Source: Viscum album (lineage: Eukaryota > Streptophyta > Magnoliopsida > Santalales > Viscaceae). From it: a DNA stretch of 64,000 nt. Shown piece by piece: positions 10,014 to 21,146 of this stretch (position 1 is the stretch's first letter; each line of letters starts with the position of its first letter). Location: the NCBI GenBank assembly GCA_963277665.1, contig OY728128.1, forward strand, positions 1,864,786,988-1,864,850,987, in the 5' to 3' direction. The position numbers were made by a program, and so were the translations under genes. The notes under the pieces were generated by a model. That model ran no database searches and was not told the origin of the DNA. It saw nothing but the letters and a program-made list of their open reading frames with translations.

Positions 10014-13000
10014 TATAACGAGCCATAATTTACATACATTGTTAATACTTCAAAATTGAATCACACTTATTACAACATATAATAAAACCAAGAGAGTATC
10101 GTATAGGTATAGTGTCTTTAGAAACTGGGAAACATAAACAACTGGTTCATAAAGCATCTACATTGTCTCCCATTTATTTCATCATATCTAGAGTCCCTTT
10201 TGTCATATCCTACTTAATAACCTTCTTCCTGACCTGGGGAAAGAAAACATACAAAAGGGTGATCTCAAATGCTCAGTAAGGGTATACAAAAGAAATATCA
10301 ATCACATCATATGCATAAGAACATAACATTTTGGAAATCTTAACCTGCAAAGGATATCGTAATTTCATAACATGGGATAAATCATAGTAGTGAAATGTAA
10401 TCCCAATAATCATAACATAAAACATGAAACTTTGTGTAATACACACATAATCATAGAGAATCATTTCTTAGAAGTCAAGACTCATATCTAAGACTATCTT
10501 AGCAGACAAAGTCCATTTCTGAACTGAGTTCACTCCTCGTTTCAGTCTTATTTCACTGAACCGGTTTAACCTGCCGTTCCAGCCATGTCTATCTCATGAG
10601 ATATAAAATCATTACCCAATGAATTGGAAGGAGATATAGGTCCCACCCATCTCATAATGATACCATTCTTATGTGTGCCATAAAAACATAAACCATACAT
10701 CATAGCATAACCCATGTAATAAAAATGGGATTCTTAAACATCTTGACATCATATAACAATTCATATAAGATAAAGGAATTCATAAAAATAATTCCATCAC
10801 AACATAATCAAATCAATGTAATAATAGGGATAGAAACAGAACCCTTTATTATCTTAGATGGAAAATAATTTTGATAAAACAATTGAACTCCATTCTTGAG
10901 GAAAATATCCTTTCTACTTCAAAAACACTTTTCCTTTCCTAACATGTCATACAATTCTAAACTAAAAGAAGTTGATTAAAAATAAACTTGAAAAGTTGTA
11001 AAAGAAGATTCTTGGAAATAATTTTTTAAAAATCCATTAATGTCGTATAAGTTAAAAAAACATTATCTCGTACTTTTGTCAGAAAAGTCAAAAAGTACCT
11101 CGTACGAAAAATGACAAAAGATTCCTTTCATATCTTTTACTAAAAACTCACCGAAGGGTAAAATTGGATTTAAACAATTTTAGGTGGATGGAAATAATAT
11201 TACATATTGAGGAAACATGGATGTGTATGATAAAATACACCCCAGTAAATTCCAAAGTATAAACAATCTCAGATAAAAATGAGATTGTGATATTTTCCCT
11301 TACCTGAGGTCTAATTTGCTTCGTAAGTGTCTGAAACTTTTGTATAATGATATAAATAATGTCATTGACTTATTCCAGAATCATACTCATGGTTATTATA
11401 TCATATATGGTCATATTCTTAGATTATTATTAGTAATATTTCCTTCCTACTTGTTATTCGGGTGTTTATTACTTTTTGTTCTTATGCGTGTTTTGTCGAA
11501 TAAAATCTTATTCCTCTTTTTAGGTTATAGATACCTCATTTTCATAATGGTATTAGTGTAATATATATCATATTTATTCACTCAATTCATTTATGTAATC
11601 ATTATTCAATGAAAATCATGTAGAATGAGTCGTATCACATCGTGGAGACGGTATTCCATACGTACGAACGAGCGATGATATCATTCCCATGATCGTGGAA
11701 TTGTATTGAAGTGTATGTATACTATTTCAGAATCAATATCACTTTACAATAATCATATATATTCATTATTTACACCATTACACCCATCCAAGTAAGGTGG
11801 CGGTGGAAAATAGATTACACCACGGCGTGGAGACGGTATTCTGTACGTACACACGCGCGGTGATTTTGTTTTCCGTAGGATGGATAGATGGTGAAATAGG
11901 GTTGTTTCATACTTATAATAACATATCAGTATATGAGTGATACTGATGTTATTAATTCATAATGAAACAACTAAATAAGAATAATTGGAAGAAGAATTAA
12001 AGTTGAAAGAATCGGTAACGGACATTACCTCTTCTTTGAAGCGCTTCCTTGAGACCTCATTTTAGGGCACTAAAATTGGTCTTTGAAGAAGAACAGGACC
12101 TCTAGGATGTTTCTAGGGAATGGGAGAATAGAAATTGGCAGGGTTTGGCCGAGAATTAAGGCTCAAAGTGGTGTGAGGAAGAGAGGGAGAAGGTTCTCTT
12201 TTATAAGGGAGGAGAGGGGCACCTTTAAAAAAATAAAAATATTATTTTATTATAAAGCCATATTCAGTTTTAAATAGATCCAAATTGATTTATTTCTAAG
12301 CTAAGGTAGGGATGGTTCGAAATCCTCTCATCCAATAGAATTTTGACAAGTTTAGTTTACTATTTTAACCTTATCATTTAGATTTAACTTTTAGTTAGAT
12401 AATTTTACTTTTACCGTGTCTTTTTGTGTTCTTACAATATAAGGTTAATAAACATACTATAAAAATCCAAACGAACCCCAAGTTGTATATTATTAATATA
12501 TATAACCTTATCTAAGTCATTTGAGCGATCCTTAGATTTTTAGAAATAAAATAACAATTAATAATATAATATTTTTTTTAAAAACTATTTTATGTCAATT
12601 TTGAAACTATTTAGTAATTGATTTTTGTGAAAATCATAAAAGAATTATTAGTTCTAAAAAAGTTAATTAAATCAATACTAACATGTCCTATTAATCTAGA
12701 AAATTATTGTAATTCATAAAAAGTCTCAAATTACATTTATTTGGATATTTATAACATCAATTATGTCAATACTTCATTAATAAGATAATTACTGCATCAT
12801 CATTGTGTCATAAATAAATTAAATTATTTAATGTCTAAAAATTACAAATAAAATTCCATTATGTAGGAAATATTTTTATATTTCTAATGAATATTTATAG
12901 TCGAATTTATCTTATGTATAACCCTATATTAAAAATTATTTACTTACTAAACTTTGATTTTAACTATTTTAACCCTTCTTTAAATAAATTAATAATAAAT

Positions 13001-13839
13001 GTCCTAATCTAATTTAAGTGGGCCTAAATGGCCATATTTTATTCCTAAGGTTGTTTTTGGTCGAGTTACACTTATCCAATAGAATTAGGACATGTGTTAG
13101 GGTAATAATAATATCATTTTTACCCTTAATTACCCTATTTACTTTTAACTGTGGTAAATAAAAGTAAAAAGTTACTATTCACCAAAAATTATTTTCATCT
13201 CATTGAACCACATTTTACTTACTGACATCAACCGTGTCACTCGGATTTTTGAAATTCCACTCACAGAAGCGGTAAAATTAATTTTTATGTAAATTTGCAA
13301 ATTCTCCTAGGAGGTGGGTTAAAGACGGTGAAAAGTTCAATAAAATTTTTATATATCTAAAATTATTATAAAATTACTCCAATGAATTACATTGAACTTA
13401 TATAGGTATTATGTATCAATTTTGACCTAAAATTAATTTAAATAAAATAAATAATTATTTAAATAAAAAGTCGGTTTTTAAATAGTAACCCAGTGTTTTC
13501 ACTATTCATCAAAAATAGAAAGTTTCTAGAAAAATACCAAAATTTTACCCTAGGCTAATTTAGATATTCCAAATCCAAAAATGAAGTCCATTTTTAAAAA
13601 TATAATTTACAAAATTTCAAAAATTGGTTATTACTATTCATAACGGCTAGTTTTAATAATATTTTAATAGGATATTGTTGTTTAGTGAAACTCGGTATTG
13701 CGTACGACGCAAGCTATCAAGGAAGGCCGCGGTTGCGTGTAAAGCAAGCCAAGATAGTGTTGTGCATAGTGAAAGATTCCTTTGATGATTTATATAACAT
13801 AAAAACAAAATATTTCTCATAAAATACTCGGGTGTTACA
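10014..13839 (-). repeat. 5' LTR of element A, complete (3826 bp)
   Basis: Minus strand from TGTAACACCC at 13839 to CGTTATA at 10014, ending TA rather than CA, probably by a mutation. It matches the left LTR (1-3527). It holds a TATA-like box at 12196-12207 and two related blocks with GTACGTAC-type sequence near 11640-11680 and 11825-11865. Ty3/gypsy LTRs of this length are typical of Tekay. No gene is seen within it. Confidence 0.93.
12196..12207 (-). promoter_or_regulatory. Putative TATA box in the element A 5' LTR
   Basis: The minus strand reads CTTATAAAAGAG, about 1.63 kb inside the LTR start. It matches the box in the other LTR. If used, the transcript would carry roughly 2.1 kb of R-U5 sequence before the primer site. 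Confidence 0.5.
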
Positions 13840-16101
13840 TTTATGTTTTGAAAAACCAAAACTAGGGCTACTCAAAAAAATGTGGTTATTGAGCACGAAT
13901 TTGAGCCTCCCACTCCCAAATTCCCTCTTGGAGATTACCATGATTCCACCTAACACACACCAAAGTAATTGATCACCCATGAAGGATCCTCTCCTACTAA
14001 TCCTTGATCCCCACTAGGTACTCATCAAATCTCACTTCATCCTCGATGTCTAGCTCACCCCAGTTGCTAACGTGTGATTGGTCATGCACGTACCTCCTCA
14101 GTTGTGACACTTGGAGGACATCATGTATGCTGTCTAACTATGAAGGTAGAGCTAAGTGGTACACCACATCTCCAACTCTACATAGTATCTATAAAGGGTC
14201 AATGAATTTTATAGATAACTTGTCACCTCATCCAAATCACAGTAATCCACATTGAGGTGAAAATCATAGGAACACATGGTCTCCTTCCATGAACTCCAAG
14301 GGCCTTTGTCTCCTATCAGTATAAGACTTTTGATAGCACTGTATAGTATTCATCCACTTTTAAATGATCTTTATCTTCTCTATTATAGATCACATTAACT
14401 CAGGCCCATCAGTGTTGATTCTCTTGGGAATGTTTAACAAAGTGGTGACCTGTAGGGTTCCACATACAAAGCCTTGAATGATTCCATTCTGATTGTGGAA
14501 TTGTATCTATTTTTGTACACAAACTCTACTAGTTCTAGGTGATCCTCCCAACTATATCCATATTCCAAAATGAAATCTCAGAGTATGTCCTCTAGAAACT
14601 GAATGTTCTGATTAGTCTGAACATCAGTTTGTGGGGAAAATTCTTTGTTTAAGCATAAATGGGTCTGAAACGCCTCATATAATCCCTTTTATAACCAGGA
14701 TGTAAAGCAAGAATCACTATTGGAAACAATCATTGATGGAACTCCATGTATTTGGGCTATCTTCTAAAAGTAGAGACGTCCAAATATCTCTACTAAAATC
14801 TTCTATCATATAGCTAGGAAGTGGTCTGACATGGGGAGTCGGTCTATGATCACCACAATAGAATCATGTCTCTTTGATGTTCATGGTAATATTGTCACGA
14901 ATTATATATATCCCGTCCCACTTCTATTCTGGAACATCAAGGGGTTAGGTCAAACCCATTAGAACTTGTTTCTCAGCCTTCACTTTCTGAAAAGTAAGGT
15001 ATTGAGAGACTAATTATCCTACTCCTTTCTTCATCCCTGGCAAAAAAACCTAACAACAGAGGTCCTGGTACATCTTTTTCAACCCTAGATGTACCGCCAA
15101 AGGAGATGTGTGAAACTCTCTTAGAACCTTCTCCCACAATTTCATGGGTACCATCATGAATCCTCTGAAGATAATGAAGTGCTCCCCACCATTATAATAT
15201 CCATTAGAAGCATTCCCTATGGAAATATGATCATGTAGGGTCTCTTAATCAGTATCCCCAAGATTTTCCTCCATGATTCACTATTAGAGTGAAGAGGTGA
15301 CAAAAATTGAATAGAGGCAAGATACTCCATCTCTATCTACAATAGATAACTACAATGAGTCCAACTACTTTGACTCCTTACTCATCAACTGCAAACAATA
15401 TCTCCTATTGAGAGCATCTGCTACCATGTTCCCCTTCCGAGGAGTGTACACAACTTCAATGTTGTAATCCTAGAGAAACTCTATCCATATCCTTTATCTC
15501 ATGTTGAGATCCTTTTAAGAGAATATATACTTGAGACTCTTGTGATCAGAGTAGAAAATAAAATGATCACCCATTAGGTAGTGTCTCTACATCATCAAAG
15601 TGAAGACTACTTCTGCTAAATCAATATAGTGGGTCATGTAGTTCTTCTCATGTGGTCTCAACTGGCATGAACCATAGGCAATCACTAATTTCCTATACAT
15701 CATTACACATCCAAACACGGTTCTGGATTCATCACTAAACACTATGTACTCAACACCCTCCTCCGATAATCTCAATATGGAACCACCCATCAAACTATTC
15801 CTCAACTGCTGAAAATCCTGTTGGCACTTCTCTGTCCTCACAAAAGGCTACCCCTTTTGATTCAAAGTCATAAAGGGTGCTAATATCTTGAGTAAATCAG
15901 ATGTGAATCTCTAGTAATATCATGCCAAAACATGGAAGCTTCACATCAATATCATACTCTTATGTGGATCCCAAACTAACACAGCCTTGCCCTTGGCTAT
16001 GTCTACTACCACTCCTCCGTTATGATAGCATTTCCTAGAAATTGGATTGCCTGAATCCAAACAAACACTTGGAGAGAATTTCATAAATTTGGTGCTCTTA
16101 G
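13840..16101 (-). pseudogene. Element C: 3' half of pol (RT end, RNase H, integrase, chromodomain)
   Basis: Minus-strand gypsy pol remnant with many stops and frame shifts. Reading from B's left edge, 15941-16101 holds the RT end with VVVDIAKGKAVLVWDPHKS. RNase H is at 15587-15841 (IVFSDESRTVFGCVMM, KLVIAYGSCQLRPHEKNYMT; the Asp of FSDES is kept). The integrase zinc region is near 15000-15130 (SPLAVHLGLKKMYQDL), and a decayed core follows at 14400-15000. The C-terminus has a linker DRRQRPLEFMEGDHVFL and HDVLQVSQLRRYVHDQSHV near 14100-14200. A chromodomain-like VRWNHGNLQEGIWEWEAQIR sits near 13880-13950. Element A begins within a few codons of this end. Closest in sequence to element B's pol remnant. 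Confidence 0.85.
16097..16101. repeat. Target-site duplication of element B, left copy (CTTAG)
   Basis: CTTAG directly precedes the B LTR start TGTAAAGACC. The same five bases follow the B LTR end at 27203-27207. It lies in element C's RT coding sequence, which continues on both sides. Confidence 0.92.
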
Positions 16102-16831
16102 TGTAAAGACCCGGAAATTTCAAGGGAAATTTTTTTTACTAAATTTTTCTTTGGAATTTTACAAGAACGCAGTTTCTGACGGCGCCTGATTCTGAGGCCC
16201 GGTGTGCCCAGAATCAATTTCCAAAGTTTAGCTCGGGAACGTTCAGTGAACGAACGAGCGGGATTTTCTATCTTTTGAACCTGTGCTCGGAATTGAAATC
16301 TGAGGGCACCGATGAACTCGCAATGCTAGTATTTTCTTAAGGAGACTTTTTCCGTAGTTGCGTTCTATCGAGAGCGGAGGTTTGTTTTTTTTTGGGTTTT
16401 CTTTAAAAGTGTAATAATAAAATAACGTGCCATGTTGCACTTTATTTTATTTCAGCCGCCATTGGGAGTGAGGTGGTTGAAACCTCTTCATGGAGGTTGG
16501 AGGTGGGGCCACCACACCTTAACCTCCCTTGAGAGGTTATGGTGGTGGGGCCGACCCAAACTAAACCTCCCATGGGTGGTTTATTGTGGTGGGGACCACA
16601 CGAGGCTTAAACCCAAAATTAATGGGAGGAGAGGAAACCTCCCAACTCCCCCTCATTAATGAGGGAGAGCCTCTTAATTCCTCAACTCCCCATTAAATGG
16701 GGAGAAACTCCTTGGCACCCTCCCCTCTTAAGTGGTGCCAACGGACCTCTTTAATTGCGTCAACGCAATTTATTTCACCCCCCTTTTTTTAAATTATGTA
16801 ACCATGATGGTTACATACCTCTCCCCCTCAC

Positions 16832-16841
16832 CTATATATAG
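16832..16841 (+). promoter_or_regulatory. Putative TATA box of the element B 5' LTR
   Basis: CTATATATAG, followed by a short purine-rich stretch. It is conserved in the other LTR at 23799-23808. It is the best TATA match in the LTR and lies about 730 bases from its start. Use of this box would give a transcript with about 3.4 kb of LTR-derived leader. Confidence 0.6.
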
Positions 16842-17757
16842 GGATCTTGGGAGAGGGTTTGGGGGACGGCTTCACCAAGCGACGGAACGCTGGTAAAGTA
16901 CCGCGACGCCCAACACTTGGGAGAATTAGAGTTCTCCAACGAAGAACGCCTTTTTCCAAAGCAGAAAGACGGCACTTCTTCTTCCTTTCCACGACCTCCT
17001 TCCGTGTTGAATGATTGGGCGTCGTCTGCAAGGAACATCGATGACTCTTCATCTTCGAACGTTTCCCGACGTCAACGTACCGGCACCGCTTAGATCTGTG
17101 ACTTCATCAATGACGATTACGGAGGCACGTTCCGCGAGGATGTCTTCCGCGACACGGATTTCTGCATCGGCGATGAATGAACTTCGAATCCGAGGTAGGG
17201 GTTTTGTCTTTTTTTCAAATTATGTGTTTCTTTCCCTCGAACATGAAAGAATAATCTGTTGGACGTTGATCCAAATTTTATTAAAAATTGTAAAAAGTTC
17301 ATCGTTGTGTTTTTACGATTGGCCGACTGTTATCGTTATAACGGGAGGAGACTGGACCGCACGAACACGGCCAATTCTCCTCCCCCTTATAATCTTTGGT
17401 GTTGATTTAGCGAAGACAGCGTGGTGTCGTCGCACCGCGCAGGAACAAAAGAAAACACGGCCAGAGCGGGCTGCGACGAAGGAACGCGACGCCATCGTGT
17501 CGCGCCGTAGGTTTCAAACGAGGCCGCGGCCGTAGTCGGACCGCGGTGGAAGGACGCGGCGTCGTCACGCCGCGTCGAACGGATTCACGTTCATCTTGGA
17601 AGTGGCGGCCGGAAAAACTGGCCGCCGGAGAACTCGAAGGAGGCGGCTGGAAATCCGGCCGCCGGGGCCGGAAGGAGCGGGACCGCGGGGTCCCGCGGCG
17701 AGAACCCGGTCGGCCCCGCACTGGCCGGCCGTTACAGGGGGGAGCCCGGGGGTGTAA

Positions 17758-17779
17758 CCCCCCCCCCCCCCCCCCCCCC
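17758..17779 (+). repeat. Run of 22 C in the element B 5' LTR
   Basis: The 5' LTR has 22 consecutive C here; the matching place in the 3' LTR (from about 24725) has 6. A second C run at 18041-18054 (14 C) is 7 C in the other LTR. Slippage after insertion or sequencing error could both explain this. Confidence 0.9.
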
Positions 17780-17796
17780 GGTAATACACATGGTGC

Positions 17797-17817
17797 GGCC
17801 CCTTAAAGGGGCCGCCG
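17797..17817. repeat. Perfect palindrome in the element B 5' LTR
   Basis: GCGGCCCCTTAAAGGGGCCGC is nearly its own reverse complement and could form a strong hairpin in RNA. The same sequence is kept in the 3' LTR near 24747-24767. It follows the C run and precedes the 5S-like segment by about 400 bases. Role unknown. Confidence 0.8.
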
Positions 17818-18208
17818 TTTAAAAAATTACAGGGGGGCAATGCCCCTCCCTTTAGCGCGCCGCGCTGGCCGAGCCGCCGTGCCGTCGAGCCGCCGCGCCG
17901 CCGAGCCGCCGAGCCGTCGCACCACCGCGCCGCTGCGCCACTGGCCGGGCCAAGCCGCCGGGTCAGGCCGCCACTCGGGCCGGGTCGACCCGGTTCGGGT
18001 CGGCCCAGGGGGTACTGGGCCGGGTCGGACCGGGCCGAGACCCCCCCCCCCCCCGTCTTCGGACAAGATTGGTTCAAATGCCCATAACTTGGGCTGCAGA
18101 CATCCGATCGACGAACCGTCAGTTGCGTAGCGATCCTTGGATCGAGACGGTCGTTTCGGTATACTATACTCAAGGTGCACCTTCCTTTTCTGGAGCCTAC
18201 GTGGTTAA

Positions 18209-18290
18209 AACTCCACAGTTAAGCGTGCTTGGCCTAGAGTAGTGATCAGGATGGGTGACCTCCTGGGAAGTTTCCCAGGGTGGGTGTGAG
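18209..18290 (+). repeat. 5S rRNA-derived segment in the 5' LTR of element B
   Basis: Seen: AACTCC, AGTTAAGCGTGCTTGG (18217-18232), AGAGTAGT (18236-18243) and GGATGGGTGACCTCCTGGGAAG (18249-18270) occur in the order and spacing of plant 5S rRNA positions of about 42 to 100. These cover the Pol III internal control elements box A, intermediate element and box C. The 5' third and the 3' end of 5S rRNA are not recognisable, so this is not a functional rRNA gene. Known parallel: Cassandra TRIM elements carry 5S sequence in short LTRs. Here it is in a 4-kb chromovirus LTR, same strand as the element. The homology rests on my recall of plant 5S. Confidence 0.88.
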
Positions 18291-18300
18291 ACGGAAAGGC

Positions 18301-18970
18301 CAATAACTAACAGAACGGGCGTCCGATTGACGCGCCTCCTGTCTCGTTGAATTTCTCTTGATGAGACGGAACTTTTGGCATACTCCGCCCGAGGTTTGGA
18401 CGCAGGTGGAGTACGGTCGGGTTGGTTTTGCCTTAAAAACCAACCGGACCCCTGGAACGAAAATGTCAATAACTCTCAGACCGAGCGTCCGATTGACGTG
18501 CCGTCTGTTTCGTTGTTTTCCTCTTGATGAGATGGAACTTTTGGCATTCTCTGCCCGAGTTTTGGATGCAGTTGGTTTTGGGCCGAGTTGGATCGTACCG
18601 AAATCCAACCGGGCCCCTGGAACGGAAAAGCTGATATCTTTCAGACCAGACGTCCATTTGACGAACCGTCAGCAGTGTTGGTGATCACGTTGAGAAATGG
18701 TCCCTATGAGTATACCCTATGAGTATACCCTATGAGAGTTCGGGGTATAGTTGAGATACGGCCGGATTTGGTTCGCTCACGAAACCAACCGGGCCCCTGG
18801 GACGAAAAGGCTAATAACTCACAGACCGGACGTCCGATTGACGGGTCGTCTGTTGCGTTGAAACCCCTATGACGAGGCGGTCCTTTGAGATACTTCTTCG
18901 TGGGACCTTGAGATACTTGGAGTATCGACCTGTGGCTCGTGGAGCGGACCCTCCCAGAGACGAGCGTGCG
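18301..18970 (+). repeat. ~165-bp tandem repeats downstream of the 5S-like segment (5' LTR of B)
   Basis: Units begin at 18301, 18467, 18631 and 18811, giving periods of 166, 164 and 180. Each starts with an AATAACT-like phrase followed by CAGACC...CGTCCGATTGACG. The first three full units end in CCAACCGGGCCCCTGGAACG or close variants; the last is truncated and diverges. An earlier partial match (ATAACTTGGGC...CATCCGATCGACG) starts near 18079, before the 5S segment, so the 5S segment lies inside the array. The same array is at 25245-25900. Confidence 0.85.
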
Positions 18971-19730
18971 GAGTACGGAGACCGTGTAGCCGACTGAGAC
19001 CTGATGACTGCTTGACCGACTCGACTTGGAGTGAGTCGACTAGCCCAGTGGACGGAGCACTACTTTCTGAGGTGCAGACCCATGGCGGATGGAGCACTAC
19101 CTGTGTGACAGTGCAGACCCGCAGTACTCGTCTGGAGAGTACCTCAGCAGGCTACTAGGGGGTGTGCACTACTGTGTTTGGGTGACATACCCCGGCGGGA
19201 AGCACTACTGTGTTTGGGTGGCTAACCCGCAGTACTCGACAGGAGGAGTACCTCAGCAGTCTTAGGTTAGTGATCAGTACCTCAGAGACGTGATAGGACC
19301 ACTGTACACTCCAGAGACGGAGCTCTTCAGCAGTTACGGTTTCGATAATAGAAATCCTGGTTTGAGCTGAGACTTTTGACCTTTGTGTTTACCTCATGAT
19401 TGAGATGGGTCACTTGATAACTTAGGTATATGTATGGGCATATACCTGGGTAGTGGTTATCCGTTGATTTCACAATCCTTGTGTTTCCTCATGATTGAGA
19501 TGGGTTACTTGATAACTTAGGTATATGTATGGGCATATATATAAGTAGAGGTTATCTGTTGAGATCTTCTTGTGGTTATCCTTGTTGGTTTAGTGAGACC
19601 TTGAGGGTCTCGGGGTCCCTAATGAGTATCGTTATACTCACCCCTGCACGGGCTATGCCCGCACCTCGTTGTGTTTGTTGCAGACGATGGGCAGTGCTGT
19701 CGGAGGCCGAGTGTTCAAAGATAGGTCGGT

Positions 19731-19850
19731 ACCCGGAGGTGGACTACACGACGAGTCAGTACCCTGAGGTGGACTACACGACGAGTCAGTACCCGGAGGT
19801 GGACTACACAACGAGTCAGTACCCGGAGGTGGACTACACGACGAGACGAC
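19731..19850 (+). repeat. 30-bp tandem repeat, four units (5' LTR of B)
   Basis: Four units starting at 19731, 19761, 19791 and 19821, each ACCCGGAGGTGGACTACACG plus ACGAGTCAGT or a close variant. The period is a multiple of three and one frame reads YPEVDYTTSQ per unit. The 3' LTR carries the same four units at 26662-26781 with more changes. No protein is otherwise supported here. Confidence 0.93.
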
Positions 19851-20274
19851 ACACAGAGGAGGTTGACGGACGAGAGCGTGGAGGAGGCTATCTGTACCTA
19901 CCCTTCAGGTAGGATTTGGTGGACGATCCTGGAGTTGTGCCATCTGTACCTACCCTTCAAGTAGGATTCCGAGGAGGACGACCCAGGAGCCGCTTCCGTC
20001 CCTCCAGCTGTTTTCTTTTTCGGTTGTACTTTGTTCAGTTGTAGTTGTACTTTCTTTTGGGTTTGTATTATGGACCATTTACTTTCAGCACTTCTTTTTT
20101 GTACTTAGTGTTTTACTTTCGCTTGTACTCTGTGGTGTTTTGTTACTTTTATAAAAGCAATGCCTTCCCAGTTATCGGGATTTACGCCTTTGGTGCTAGT
20201 CGCCAGCCCCTGGTCTATGAAAGGCGGGCTTGGGGTAGTCACGACACGGGCCCTGAGGACGGGTCTTGACAAAT

Positions 20275-20286
20275 TGGTATCAGAGG
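20275..20286 (+). other. Primer-binding site of element B (tRNA-Met type)
   Basis: TGGTATCAGAGG, three bases after the LTR end TGACA. It fits initiator tRNA-Met priming and is intact. Confidence 0.92.
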
Positions 20287-20591
20287 TGGTCGGTTCTACC
20301 GCAGACTCTGATCTTTCTTTCTGTGAAGCAATAGTGTTAAGGGTACCGAGTGTGGTTTTCAGTTCAGGGAGTCCAGTGTTGGTGCGGGCGGCCGACGTGT
20401 CCATACACCAGGACCCTGACAACTAATTTCTGACTTTGTGCACGAAAACACTGATTGCGTGTGTGTTTTCAAAGGTTTCCCCTTAAAATAGCTCAAACCA
20501 GGTTAGCTCACCAGGTATAATCGTTTGACCGTGTTACGTTGTTTCTTTTAGGATTCCTTTTCTCGGATGACCAGATAGAGCCCATAGGGAT
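20287..20591 (+). other. Leader of element B between primer site and gag
   Basis: About 300 bases with no coding match, between the primer site and the first Met of the gag frame. Likely the untranslated internal leader. Confidence 0.6.
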
Positions 20592-21023
20592 GTGCGTGCT
20601 GACAGCCTATCGAGTGACGAGGAATCGGTACAGGGCCCTCTTGCAGTTGAGGCACCAGCGGAGGCACCAGCGGTACTACCATACGTTGGGCCACCGATGC
20701 CACCAGCCCCAGTAGTAGGCGATGCCCGCTACTTGAGTGCGCTGCACCAGTTCCAGCGCCAGAGGCCACCCAAGTTCTGGGGAGAGACGGACCCGCAGGT
20801 GGCTGAGGATTGGCTGGAGGCTGTGGTGAGAGTCTTCAGGCTAGTGGGGACGCCGACAGAATTCATGGTGATCCTTGCTGCCAGCCTCCTTCAGGTAGCA
20901 GCAGGCAGGTGGTGGAGCCACTTGTTCCAGTTTTTCGATGGGATGACCTTCGCATGGGAAGACTTCGATACCTTCTTCAGGGTGGAGTTTGTGCCAGTAG
21001 CTCTACACCCCGAGCGTGTATAG
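20592..21023 (+). CDS. Partial gag of element B (143 codons)
   Basis: N-terminal half of a gypsy gag capsid protein. After an acidic, Ala/Pro-rich leader (residues 1-50) come LSALHQFQRQRPPKFWGETD, QVAEDWLEAVVRVFRL, AAGRWWSHLFQFFDGMTFAW and FDTFFRVEFVP, the usual gag block. It then stops at about the point where family members continue with the second half of the domain. Element C's gag has the matching phrase LRALHEFQRERPS. The start is the first Met of the frame, about 305 bases from the primer site. It is in frame and largely clean of stops, unlike C, which fits B's recent insertion. Truncated, so probably unable to form a full capsid. Confidence 0.82.
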   Translation: MRADSLSSDEESVQGPLAVEAPAEAPAVLPYVGPPMPPAPVVGDARYLSALHQFQRQRPPKFWGETDPQVAEDWLEAVVRVFRLVGTPTEFMVILAASLLQVAAGRWWSHLFQFFDGMTFAWEDFDTFFRVEFVPVALHPERV

Positions 21024-21146
21024 GAGCTTCTGCCTTTGCCGCAGGGTTTTCGATCAGTTGCCGAGTCATCTGTGGGTAGTAGACAGATGATGCAGAGGTC
21101 CAGGAGGACCAGACCAGCAGTTGGATGATCTCAGGTTTTAGGACCG

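Larger units (their letters stand above)
1..13839 (-). mobile_element. Element A: Tekay-type Ty3/gypsy retrotransposon, left end outside window
   Basis: Seen: two copies of a long sequence (1-3527 and 10014-13839) flank a minus-strand gag-protease-RT-RNase H-integrase-chromodomain order. A tRNA-Met-type primer site lies beside the right copy and a purine tract beside the left copy. Base 1 corresponds to base 10315, so about 300 bases of the left LTR lie outside the window and the target duplication cannot be tested. Long LTRs plus a C-terminal chromodomain fit the Tekay (Del) chromovirus clade. Several stops and lost catalytic residues make this copy inactive. It carries insertion D and abuts the 3' end of element C's pol. 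Confidence 0.93.
16102..20271 (+). repeat. 5' LTR of element B (4170 bp)
   Basis: Starts TGTAAAGACC and ends TCTTGACA, three bases before the primer site. Layout: U3 of about 730 bases; TATA box at 16832; a GC-rich block at about 17330-18055 with long C runs and a palindrome; a 5S rRNA-like segment at 18209-18290; ~165-bp tandem repeats at 18301-18970; and 30-bp tandem repeats at 19731-19850. The same order is found in the 3' LTR. The long ORFs in the GC-rich part are a by-product of composition and are not kept between the two LTRs. Confidence 0.94.

Noticed and set aside
17011..17535. 174-codon plus-strand ORF in the 5' LTR of element B
   Set aside because: The matching frame in the 3' LTR stops 31 codons earlier, no domain is recognisable, and the region is GC-rich, where stops are rare by chance.
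17565..18180. Overlapping ORFs of about 100-200 codons on both strands, rich in Pro, Arg, Gly and Ala
   Set aside because: Open in several frames at once, with C runs of different length in the two LTRs. This is a composition artefact.
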